In this document: one piece after another, positions 40,881-48,940 of the stretch | Numbering within the stretch: position 1 is the first letter of the stretch | How the letters are laid out: each line of letters begins with the position of its first letter | NCBI RefSeq assembly: GCF_018860525.1 | Contig: NZ_JAHKPM010000008.1 | Location: 62,001 to 126,000, forward strand | Direction of reading: 5' to 3' | DNA: 64,000 nt | From: Vibrio hepatarius | GTDB lineage: Bacteria > Pseudomonadota > Gammaproteobacteria > Enterobacterales > Vibrionaceae | Position numbers and translations under genes: made by a program | The notes under the pieces: generated by a model | The model's input: the letters and a program-made list of their open reading frames with translations, nothing else | What the model was told of the DNA's origin: nothing | The model's database searches: none

Positions 40881-41615
40881 TAAAGGGCAACGCTGCTCAA
40901 GTATAGGATTAGATGACTGCTGCGCTGCACTTATCCGTTTACCAATTTCACATTCAACGTTTGTCATAGGATATTGACTATCCCAAGCATTCATAAGCTT
41001 ACGTTGGGAGCCACTCATCTGATAAATAGGATAAACAGCTTCCATGTAAAGGTAAGCCCTCGCTATCTTTCCTCGTGCATTCTCAGGTGGTTGTACTTTT
41101 TTAGCGTCAATTCTCATATCACAACTACCAAAACTTGATGTACTATTTGCCAACATAACAAAATTATAATTTTGTCTTTGTGCATTAACGCTACCAATTG
41201 CTGGATACAAGTTGAACATATCAGCCTGCATTAAACGATAATCCTTGCTCACTTTAGACGCACAATTGCGGCCTTTAAATGCCTTACCTTTACTGTCAAC
41301 ACAATCAGGATGTCCATCACGCCAAGCAGGGAAAGCTCGTCCAAAGTTCTCTGCTGGGACAATATGTTCAGCTTCCCATTTATTTAAACGTCCACGATAT
41401 TTGTCAGTCGTAAAACCTTCTGGCAAAGTGACGTACTTGTTGATATTAAACGACGCATCACAATACAAAGTACGCTGAATCGCATCACCAACAAAGATCT
41501 CCTTCTGCATCAACTGTTTAGCCTTACTGAAAGACTCAATATGGGTATTCCCCAAAGCAAAAACTACGTGAGGAAGCAGCGCAAACCACAACACAACACA
41601 TCTCGCTACTAACAT
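40878..41615 (-). CDS. Endonuclease I family protein
   Basis: 245-residue exported nuclease of the EndA/Vvn type. Signal peptide: LVARCVVLWFALLPHVVFA (residues 2-20). Catalytic part: NKWEAEHIVPAENFGRAFP near 85, where the EHxxP His is the general base, then CASKVSKDYRLMQADMFNLYPAIGSVNAQRQNYNF with conserved Arg/Asn and the metal-binding Asn. The eight cysteines match the disulfides of Vvn. It degrades DNA outside the cell or in the periplasm, giving nucleotides and lowering uptake of foreign DNA. The identity as the single housekeeping endA is not proven. Confidence 0.88.
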   Translation of the reverse strand: MLVARCVVLWFALLPHVVFALGNTHIESFSKAKQLMQKEIFVGDAIQRTLYCDASFNINKYVTLPEGFTTDKYRGRLNKWEAEHIVPAENFGRAFPAWRDGHPDCVDSKGKAFKGRNCASKVSKDYRLMQADMFNLYPAIGSVNAQRQNYNFVMLANSTSSFGSCDMRIDAKKVQPPENARGKIARAYLYMEAVYPIYQMSGSQRKLMNAWDSQYPMTNVECEIGKRISAAQQSSNPILEQRCPL

Positions 41616-41820
41616 CTGTTCGATAGCTCCAATTAATAAAAATCAAACATATCAATTACAAATTTACCATATGGAAGAATGAAGAGATATAGTAGGCCAG
41701 CCCAATATTATCCGATAAATTATCTGTTTGGAGAGAAATTACTGAAGAATTAAAGGTTGGCTACATAAAATGTTTTTCCAAGCTGAAAGTCTACTATTAA
41801 GGGAGATAGAATGGCCGTTT

Positions 41821-42663
41821 TTATGGCGCTTCATTGCTCTCCCAGTGAGTAGGTTGCTCAGCTTTTCCGTCATCACGAAAAGCCACTAGGAAAGGTAACT
41901 CGTCGGGAGAAACAACCATTTGTAGCCACACAGAGCGCTCTTTGATTAAGTCATCAAGCGCTTCACTTCTTGAAGATGGTGCATCATCAAGTATTGCTTG
42001 CCAAACACTTAAGTCTGGCGGGTTCATGATACTCCACTTACACTGCTTGAGTGGCTGTGTAGAATAGATTTTTAAAATCGTTTTTTTTGCTTTGTCGCTA
42101 AAATCTGGCTCTTGATAATTCCCCGAAACGTAACTCAACATTTTTTGCCAAGTCGTCATCTCTTGCTTTGCTTTCTCTATCTCTTGAGAACGCTCAGGCT
42201 CGGTTGCAAGCGAAGCTCCCCAGTCGGGTAACTTACCTTTCACCTTAGCCACATAAAAGCCAGGACCAATTTGTCCAGTTGGTGGTAAGCATTCCCTGCG
42301 CACTCCGGTGTTGATGATATTCACTGCTGACTTTTCACTAGTGCCATGATAACCAATAAAATACAGATCTTTTTTTGCATCATCTTCAGGCCGTGATTTT
42401 CTCTCTGGTGACTTTTTAGGTTCAGAGGCTCTCCTTTCACGGAGCACTCTCTCGCGATTTTCCGCCCAACGCTTTTCATCACTTGCGGTAAACGTCAATT
42501 CAGCTCTTCGTTCTAAACGTTGACGCTCTGCACGTTCTCTGGTGGTTTCTTGTCTTTGTTCGCTGGAATCGCCAGGTGAGGATTGATAACGCATATAAGT
42601 ACACTGCCACTGTAAATAAAAAACACAGTAACAGTATTTTTGCCCGCTTAATGCTTTCACCAT
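41821..42663 (-). CDS. Putative ADP-ribosyltransferase (exotoxin A/cholix-like domain)
   Basis: 280 residues. The part from about 100 on resembles the catalytic domain of Pseudomonas exotoxin A and cholix toxin: YFIGYHGTSEKSAVNIINTG (His106 in YHGT), GQIGPGFYVAK (the GFY of the NAD site), ILKIYSTQ and then SEALDDLIKERSVW, where Glu234 falls where the toxin catalytic glutamate would be. Before it is a very charged, basic 60-residue stretch, and a short hydrophobic N-terminus with three cysteines, so export is possible but the signal is atypical. The start (ATG 42663, GTG 42681 or ATG 42594) is uncertain. Its target, and whether it is active, are open. Confidence 0.55.
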   Translation of the reverse strand: MVKALSGQKYCYCVFYLQWQCTYMRYQSSPGDSSEQRQETTRERAERQRLERRAELTFTASDEKRWAENRERVLRERRASEPKKSPERKSRPEDDAKKDLYFIGYHGTSEKSAVNIINTGVRRECLPPTGQIGPGFYVAKVKGKLPDWGASLATEPERSQEIEKAKQEMTTWQKMLSYVSGNYQEPDFSDKAKKTILKIYSTQPLKQCKWSIMNPPDLSVWQAILDDAPSSRSEALDDLIKERSVWLQMVVSPDELPFLVAFRDDGKAEQPTHWESNEAP

Positions 42664-42833
42664 CACTAAGTGATAGATCACCTAATTAAAAGCACACTAT
42701 CAATAGTAAAAAGCTCACAACGCTTAAGATCTGAACAGAAACTTAGGATTTATGATAAAAACCATAGTAAAAAAAATTATTTATTCGATAGATAAATAAA
42801 GAAAAACTATAACGATTTCAATATATAATCTTG

Positions 42834-43598
42834 CTAAATTGCTACACACATAGGCGTATTGGAAATAGGATCACGGAACACATTGGCTTTTAAGTCAAAA
42901 ACATCACTAAGTAATGTCTGCGTCATCACCTCATCAGGCGAGCCTTCCTCTACAATTTCACCTTGCTTTAGCACCACTAGGTGATCGCAATAGCGGCACG
43001 CTTGATTGAGATCGTGTAACACCACAACCACAGTTTTACCCTTAGCATTCATCTGCTGAATCAGCTTCATTAGCTCAACCTGATGCGACATATCTAGGTA
43101 CGTCGTTGGCTCATCAAACATCACAACATCTGTATCTTGCGCTACCACCATGGCAATCCATGCTCTTTGCCTTTGCCCTCCTGACAAAGAATCTACCGGC
43201 TTATCAGCAAATGCCAGCACGCCAGTATCACGCATGGCTTGTTCAACAATATCTTTATCAACTTGAGCCAGCCTTCCCCAATGAGAAACATAGGGAGAAC
43301 GACCATATTCAACCAGTTTTCGAACAGTAATACCTTCAGGGTTCACCAGTATTTGTGGTAACAGGGATAAGGAACGAGCTAGAGCCTTATCGCCATAACT
43401 AGACAATATTTTGCCTTCAAGAAGTACTTCGCCTGACTTGGCCTTATTGATTCTGACAAGAGTTTTCAACAAGGTCGATTTACCACACCCATTTGGCCCG
43501 ACTAAAGCGGTGATTTTTCCCTTGGGGATAGCAACAGACAGATTGGCAATAATGGTTTGTTTTCCATACGCGACAGAAAGGTTCTTGGTTTCAAGCAT
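42834..43598 (-). CDS. pvuE: Ferric vibrioferrin ABC transporter, ATP-binding protein PvuE
   Basis: 254-residue FecE/FhuC-type ATPase energising ferric-siderophore uptake. Walker A GPNGCGKSTLLKTL (about 34-47), signature LSGGQRQRAWIAM (about 137) and Walker B DVVMFDEPTTYLDM. ATG 43598 has GAGG about 9 bases upstream; the reading frame extends only nine bases further. Follows the pvuD stop by 2 bases and is last in the pvuA1-pvuA2-pvuB-pvuC-pvuD-pvuE run. Confidence 0.92.
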   Translation of the reverse strand: MLETKNLSVAYGKQTIIANLSVAIPKGKITALVGPNGCGKSTLLKTLVRINKAKSGEVLLEGKILSSYGDKALARSLSLLPQILVNPEGITVRKLVEYGRSPYVSHWGRLAQVDKDIVEQAMRDTGVLAFADKPVDSLSGGQRQRAWIAMVVAQDTDVVMFDEPTTYLDMSHQVELMKLIQQMNAKGKTVVVVLHDLNQACRYCDHLVVLKQGEIVEEGSPDEVMTQTLLSDVFDLKANVFRDPISNTPMCVAI

Positions 43599-43600
43599 GC

Positions 43601-44572
43601 TTACCAACCTCGATAACGATAAAGAAGAAAAATAAAATAAGGTGCACCAATCACAGAGGTAAGTACCCCTGCAGGTAGTTCAATCGGCGGTTGTAAACCT
43701 CTAGCGAGACCATCGGCACATGTGACTAAAATAGCGCCTAGCAGCGCGGAAGCAGGGATCAACATTTTATGATCGTGTCCAAACAACAGGCGAGCTAAAT
43801 GCGGCGCAAGTAACCCGACAAAGCTGATGGTTCCAGCCACAGAAACGCTAATGCTGGCCAGTAAAACCGCAGCCAGAAGTGCAAAAGTCTGAACTTTCTT
43901 TGGGGTTGTTCCAAGCGTGGTTGCACTTTCTTCGCCAAGTCCCATGACATCTAAACGCCACGCTAGCCAAAAAGCAAACGGCAGCAGTATGGATAAGGCC
44001 CCCCAAATAAAAGGCACTTGCTGCCAATTTCTTCCCCAAAGACTACCAGTGAGCCAAACCATTGCTGTATTAATTTCTAGAGGATTGGTGATAAGTAAAA
44101 AGTCGATCCCGCTTGCCAGAAACGCACTGACCGCAATACCAATGAGCGCAAGTTTTGCCGGCGTTGGTTGCGACCACCAAGCCAATAATGCAATCAGCCC
44201 CGCAGCCAAAATGCCACCCAACATGGCAACCAAAGGCAAGATATTCACTGGCGCACTTGGAAACAGAACTAAGCAAATTGTGGCCGCAAGACCCGCTCCA
44301 GCACTAATACCCATCAGGTCAGGAGAAGCCAAGGGGTTGCGTATCACTCCTTGCACCAACACGCCAGAGAGCCCAAGACCAGCGCCGACACTAATCGCCA
44401 GAAGAGCGCGTGGCAATCGGTACTGATGAATCACAAAGTCATCGCTCGACAATGCAAGCAAATGTTCAATGACTTGTGACACGCTCAGCGATGCAGCGCC
44501 CACAAATAGACCTGTGGATGCTACCAACATAAGTAGGCCAAATAAGAAAAATAGCTTTGTCCTGTGATGCAT
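43601..44572 (-). CDS. pvuD: Ferric vibrioferrin ABC transporter, permease PvuD
   Basis: 323-residue FecCD-family permease with about nine membrane segments and the family blocks RLPRALLAISVGAGLGLSGVLVQG, NPLASPDLMGISAGAG, GTISFVGLLAPHLARLLFGHDHKML and ELPAGVLTSVIGAPYFIFLLYR. The start at 44572 overlaps the pvuC stop (ATGA), and agrees with family N-termini; longer in-frame starts inside pvuC are ignored. With PvuC it forms the inner-membrane channel. Confidence 0.92.
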   Translation of the reverse strand: MHHRTKLFFLFGLLMLVASTGLFVGAASLSVSQVIEHLLALSSDDFVIHQYRLPRALLAISVGAGLGLSGVLVQGVIRNPLASPDLMGISAGAGLAATICLVLFPSAPVNILPLVAMLGGILAAGLIALLAWWSQPTPAKLALIGIAVSAFLASGIDFLLITNPLEINTAMVWLTGSLWGRNWQQVPFIWGALSILLPFAFWLAWRLDVMGLGEESATTLGTTPKKVQTFALLAAVLLASISVSVAGTISFVGLLAPHLARLLFGHDHKMLIPASALLGAILVTCADGLARGLQPPIELPAGVLTSVIGAPYFIFLLYRYRGW

Positions 44573-45621
44573 CAGGCTCTCCTCATCGCAAGCAAAATAA
44601 AGCACGGCGTGCCAATTAAAGCAGTGATCACTCCTACAGGGGTTTCGGTCGGAAAAGCAATGGCCCTTGATATCGCATCTGACCATGCCACAAGAGCCGC
44701 GCCAGCAAGCGCTGAAATAGGGATCAACAAATGATAGTTGTGGCCAATAATCGGCCGAATTAAATGAGGGACTAACAAGCCAACAAAACCAATTGGGCCA
44801 GCAATGGCAACGCTTGAACCAGCTAACAATACAATCGCGGCTCCACTTAACACGCGAGTGAGCCAGATATTACTCCCTAAGCCAATCGCGACTTCATCTC
44901 CCAACGCCAACACATTGAGATTACGGGCAAGGACAATTGCTAATATCAACCCAACCAAAACTGGCGGCCAAAGCTGCTGCCATTGATTATTGTCTACGGT
45001 CGATAAGGATCCAGTCAGCCAATGTAATACGCTATAAGCCATATCATCGCCAAGGATTAATGCCGCTCGTGTAATGCCAACAAGAAGCGCGCTAATTGCA
45101 ATGCCAGCTAACACTAGACGTAAAGGATGAGAGCGAGCAGAGAAAAAGCCGCCAAGAAACATCACTGTAATAGTACTTAGCAAAGCGCCACAAACGGCAT
45201 TAATAATAGGGTTTAGCTCAGAAAGGATGGGCAGACCAACAGACGCAAGCGCCATAAAACATGCGGCGCCTGCGTTAATACCAAGAATTGAAGGAGACGC
45301 TAAAGGGTTTCGGGTTAAACCTTGCATCAGAAGGCCTGACACAGCAAGGCCTGCGCCAATTAATAGCCCAGCATAAGCCCTTGGCGCTCTGAGCGTGGCT
45401 AATATCTGGTGCGTCATATTAGCTTCATCATACGCAAACCAATAATCAATCAAGTCGGAAGCGGTCAGTGTAAAGCTCGACCAGCCAAGCATAGAGGCAA
45501 TATAGCCACAAAAGGCCAAACTCGATACCAATCCGACCAACAAAATGACTCGCCAAGCAAAACTCAGCGAGCGTTTATGCTTAACATCAAGCCCGCGGTT
45601 TAACAGCACCCCAGTACTCAT
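44572..45621 (-). CDS. pvuC: Ferric vibrioferrin ABC transporter, permease PvuC
   Basis: 349-residue FecCD-family permease, sister of PvuD. Visible: [90 protein letters not shown] and [21 protein letters not shown]. Its start overlaps the pvuB stop by 4 bases. The gene appears to be intact. Confidence 0.92.
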   Translation of the reverse strand: MSTGVLLNRGLDVKHKRSLSFAWRVILLVGLVSSLAFCGYIASMLGWSSFTLTASDLIDYWFAYDEANMTHQILATLRAPRAYAGLLIGAGLAVSGLLMQGLTRNPLASPSILGINAGAACFMALASVGLPILSELNPIINAVCGALLSTITVMFLGGFFSARSHPLRLVLAGIAISALLVGITRAALILGDDMAYSVLHWLTGSLSTVDNNQWQQLWPPVLVGLILAIVLARNLNVLALGDEVAIGLGSNIWLTRVLSGAAIVLLAGSSVAIAGPIGFVGLLVPHLIRPIIGHNYHLLIPISALAGAALVAWSDAISRAIAFPTETPVGVITALIGTPCFILLAMRRA

Positions 45622-46592
45622 GAGGGGTCCAAAATCTGCTCAAGGTCTGTAGCCATTTGCTCAGCGGCCAACATGCCCCTATTTAGTGACCAAAGCTCAG
45701 GTGACACTTCAACAACGCGTTTATTTTTTGCCGATGTTAGTAGAGTAAACAGTGGGTTTTTCTGCCAATCATTAATCACATTAGGATGAGAATAAGCTCC
45801 CAACAGTAGCCAATCTGGATTGGTTTTTAGCAAGAGTTCAAAACTGGTCGGCAGGTACGCTTTGTTGGTTTGCTCTTTGATAGGACTTGAAATCCCTAAT
45901 GTTGTCAGCACGCCACCGGCATAAGAGGCTGGGCTATGTAGCCACATACCTTTATCTGACACCACGGCAAATTGAATAGTTTGCTTGAGAGAAAAATACC
46001 CCTTAAATTCCGCCATAGTTTGCTGGTGACGCTCAATTCTTTGCTCCATGGCAGACTGCTTATCAAGCGCTACGCCAATTTTGCGTGCCGACTCCAAATT
46101 CTCTTGGTAGGTTTCGCCACGACTCTTAAGCAGTAGTGTAGGCGCGATTCGTTGCAAATCTTTTAAAACCGTGCGGTGGCGCTCAGCATCGGCAATGATC
46201 AAATCCGGCTTTAAAACCGCAATTGCTTCTAAACTTGGTTGAGCGCGCATACCCACGGATTTCCATGGTTTGATGAGCTTGCGCACCGCAGGAATCACCC
46301 GAGAAGCGTCGTTATCATCGGCAACGCCGACAGGTGACACGCCCACCGCAGCCAATGCATCGACAAAAGAGAACTCCAACACCACAACTCGCTGCGGCGT
46401 GGTATCAATTTCAAACACGCCTTGCTCATCTTGTATGGTTCTAGGGCTAGCTGAAGTTGTAAAAGAAGATAAAGTAACCAGCAACATAGCCATAACAGAT
46501 CCTAATGGCTTATGTAGCAGCATCCCAGCCAAAGGCCGAAATGAGTTTAGAAACAATCGATGCGGTAACAAACGTCGAGCGTGGTTATTCAT
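45618..46592 (-). CDS. pvuB: Ferric vibrioferrin periplasmic binding protein PvuB
   Basis: 324-residue FecB/FepB-type binding protein that carries the ferric siderophore to PvuCD. A long N-region with several Arg precedes a hydrophobic core ([17 protein letters not shown]), so the signal peptide ends near residue 48. Conserved: [44 protein letters not shown]-like [10 protein letters not shown], and the C-terminal [33 protein letters not shown] lies before the ATG. It is 88 bases downstream of pvuA2, with a hairpin between. Confidence 0.9.
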   Translation of the reverse strand: MNNHARRLLPHRLFLNSFRPLAGMLLHKPLGSVMAMLLVTLSSFTTSASPRTIQDEQGVFEIDTTPQRVVVLEFSFVDALAAVGVSPVGVADDNDASRVIPAVRKLIKPWKSVGMRAQPSLEAIAVLKPDLIIADAERHRTVLKDLQRIAPTLLLKSRGETYQENLESARKIGVALDKQSAMEQRIERHQQTMAEFKGYFSLKQTIQFAVVSDKGMWLHSPASYAGGVLTTLGISSPIKEQTNKAYLPTSFELLLKTNPDWLLLGAYSHPNVINDWQKNPLFTLLTSAKNKRVVEVSPELWSLNRGMLAAEQMATDLEQILDPS

Positions 46593-46624
46593 AGCTAACT
46601 TTCCTTTAACGCTAAAACCATCAA

Positions 46625-46647
46625 AGTCGCCAAGAGTATTGGCGACT
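46625..46647 (-). other. Intercistronic hairpin pvuA2-pvuB
   Basis: Perfect 9-base stem agtcgccaa/ttggcgact with a 5-base loop in the gap between the receptor gene and the ABC-transporter genes. It could protect the receptor message or reduce expression of downstream genes. Confidence 0.55.
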
Positions 46648-46680
46648 GTATATTTGTCAACAGTTTCAGAATTTTAAATG

Positions 46681-48834
46681 TTAAAACTGGTAATTAAGAT
46701 CCAAAATATAGGTTCGACCTGGTGCTGGATAACGCCCTATTGGGCTAGTATCAATGCCTCGGAAATAATAATCTTCATCAAACAGGTTATTGACACCAAG
46801 GTTCATCCGCAGTTTGCTGTTTTCATCCTTATACAAGTCAGAACCTATATTCAAGTTCCACACCATATAGGCAGGGATTTTACCCGCTTTGCCGATGGAA
46901 TCTTCTTGGCTGATGTTTGCGTTTTCCGAATATGCATCACTGAAGTAGTAACCAGACAGGGTCGCCTCTAACTTGCTAAAGGTGTAAGTGGCATCCCAGT
47001 TAAGCTGGTGTTTAGAGGTATACTCAAGCTGATTCCCTTTTTTATAGCCTTTAACAATGTTTTCTTCCTCCAACGTCGCATCTAAGTAGGTATAACCACC
47101 GCCTAAGCTTAAAGCAGGCAGAGATTCAGGAACATAGCGCCCTGAAAGCTCAATCCCTTGATGAAGCGTCTTACCCACATTGTCGAAGTATTGAGTGGTG
47201 GGATTCCATACCAACTGATCTTTAAAATCAATTCGATAAAGCGCAACATTAAAACTGGTGGAATCTTGGGTATAGCGAGCGCCTAACTCATAGTTCCAAG
47301 CAAGCTCACTGCCCTCTTCGCCTTTGCCACGAATATAGGCGATTTGCGGCGCACGCAAAGACTTTTGCGCATTGCTATAGGCGACCCACTGCTCGGTAAG
47401 GTTGTACGCAAGCGTTAAGCCAGGTAACCACTCAGTGACTTTGTTATCTGTAGTTGTCGCTTCGCCAAAATCATTAAATGTCATATTGACGAACTCATAA
47501 CGAATGCCTGGCGTAACTTTGAATCTATCGTTAAATAAGCCAATTTCATTACTGACGTAACCCGCATACGCGTCAGTGTCTGAATGCCAATCACGAGGTA
47601 CCGTTGTTGAACCGTCAGCGATTGAAGTATGGGTCAATTTATAATCAATATCTTCGTTTACGTAACGGGCGCCAAGGATCCAATTTTGCGTTACACTTGG
47701 GCCTGCAACGTAAATGGCCAACTTAGGCTCAATGCCATAAACTTCAAACTGACGCGGTGAAGTACGGATATGGGTTGAAGGTTGTGATGGGTCAGCCCAG
47801 TCGTCAGCAAGTTCACTAAAACCCCACTGGAAAAAGCGATCCGAATTGTGACCAAAAGTCAGTATCTCTAACTCAGCGCCGTCTGCAATGGCGAGATCAT
47901 GCAAATACTTAAGGCTCCAACGTGTGGACTCCCCTTGATATTCATCATATGGACGCTTGGATTGGGTGCGATCATCGTCATAATCGGCTGGCGCTAAAGC
48001 GCCTGGCATTTGGGTGTCAGCATCATAGCGCTGAACGAAGGCTTGCAATTCTTGAGTATCGCTTAGTAGCCACTGCAACTTGGCTTGGAAGTTAGTTACA
48101 TCGGTATCTGAGTGCTCTCGAAAGCTTTCACCGGTTAAGAAGTTACCTTCCACTTGAAGCGCAAGCGTATCACTTAGCCAACCTCCTGTGCGCAGATATA
48201 CATCGTTCAGTGGCTTGTCGCCATCTTCAAAAACAGTCAAACGGTTACTGATTTCCGTTTGCCATTGATGTGGAATGGGTTTGGTCACTAAGTTGATCAC
48301 GCCGCCGACATTATTGGGACCGAATTGTACCGCCGCGCCGCCGCGCACAATGTCTATTCTATCAAGCGTTGCCATCGTGGCTGGGAAAATAGATTGCCCT
48401 GTATGGGCATAGGGAGCCAGAGTCAGGGGTACGCCATCCATAAGAAACTGTGCATGACCACTTCGGCTGGCCTTCAAGCCACGAACCGAGATATTAGGTA
48501 GTACACCTGTGCCTGTCTCGTCTTGAACTTTAATTCCTGGAACACTTTGCAGCGCCGAGTCAATCGATAATGCGGACGTTTTCTTAATTTGATCTTGAGT
48601 CAAAATGTTGCGAGCACCAGGATATTCTTTCACATCCTCTAGCTCAGAGTGGCCGATCAAACTGCCCGTTACAACAAGGGTTTCCACCTCGCTAGTTTGA
48701 GTGTCATTGGCAGCAATGGCACTCATAGAAGTCACTGAAGCGATGGCGGTTGCCAGCACGCTTAGGCGCAGCGTCTGCTGCGCTTGTTTTGGTGCTGATG
48801 TCTGAGGTTTACTATCCAAGTTCTGATTAAACAT
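46681..48834 (-). CDS. pvuA2: TonB-dependent ferric vibrioferrin receptor PvuA2
   Basis: 717-residue outer-membrane beta-barrel. Residues 1-42 include a long signal peptide ending in SMSAIAA. The plug domain holds VEDVKE-like EDVKEYPGARNILTQDQIKKTS and QSVPGIKVQDETG, ISVRGLK and IDIVRGGAAVQFGPNNVGGVINLVTKPI. The barrel ends in the usual aromatic YILDLNYQF. This is second in the operon and so corresponds to V. parahaemolyticus pvuA2 (pvuA). Start 48834 has AGGAG 8-12 bases upstream; the frame extends further but without such a site. Confidence 0.88.
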   Translation of the reverse strand: MFNQNLDSKPQTSAPKQAQQTLRLSVLATAIASVTSMSAIAANDTQTSEVETLVVTGSLIGHSELEDVKEYPGARNILTQDQIKKTSALSIDSALQSVPGIKVQDETGTGVLPNISVRGLKASRSGHAQFLMDGVPLTLAPYAHTGQSIFPATMATLDRIDIVRGGAAVQFGPNNVGGVINLVTKPIPHQWQTEISNRLTVFEDGDKPLNDVYLRTGGWLSDTLALQVEGNFLTGESFREHSDTDVTNFQAKLQWLLSDTQELQAFVQRYDADTQMPGALAPADYDDDRTQSKRPYDEYQGESTRWSLKYLHDLAIADGAELEILTFGHNSDRFFQWGFSELADDWADPSQPSTHIRTSPRQFEVYGIEPKLAIYVAGPSVTQNWILGARYVNEDIDYKLTHTSIADGSTTVPRDWHSDTDAYAGYVSNEIGLFNDRFKVTPGIRYEFVNMTFNDFGEATTTDNKVTEWLPGLTLAYNLTEQWVAYSNAQKSLRAPQIAYIRGKGEEGSELAWNYELGARYTQDSTSFNVALYRIDFKDQLVWNPTTQYFDNVGKTLHQGIELSGRYVPESLPALSLGGGYTYLDATLEEENIVKGYKKGNQLEYTSKHQLNWDATYTFSKLEATLSGYYFSDAYSENANISQEDSIGKAGKIPAYMVWNLNIGSDLYKDENSKLRMNLGVNNLFDEDYYFRGIDTSPIGRYPAPGRTYILDLNYQF

Positions 48835-48940
48835 GGAAATCTCCTTTAAAGGCAAAATAGGACCAAGATCTAGACATTGATCCCATGGGCTAAATAGCCT
48901 CAAGTTGAGGCAAAAAATTCGCTAATATGCTGAGAAAAAA

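Noticed and set aside
43917..44426. 169-codon open frame on the plus strand
   Set aside because: It runs antisense to pvuD, whose FecCD-family sequence is certain; the antisense product has no recognisable pattern.
46270..46677. 135-codon open frame on the plus strand
   Set aside because: Antisense to pvuB and spanning the pvuB start; no ribosome-binding site and no protein pattern.
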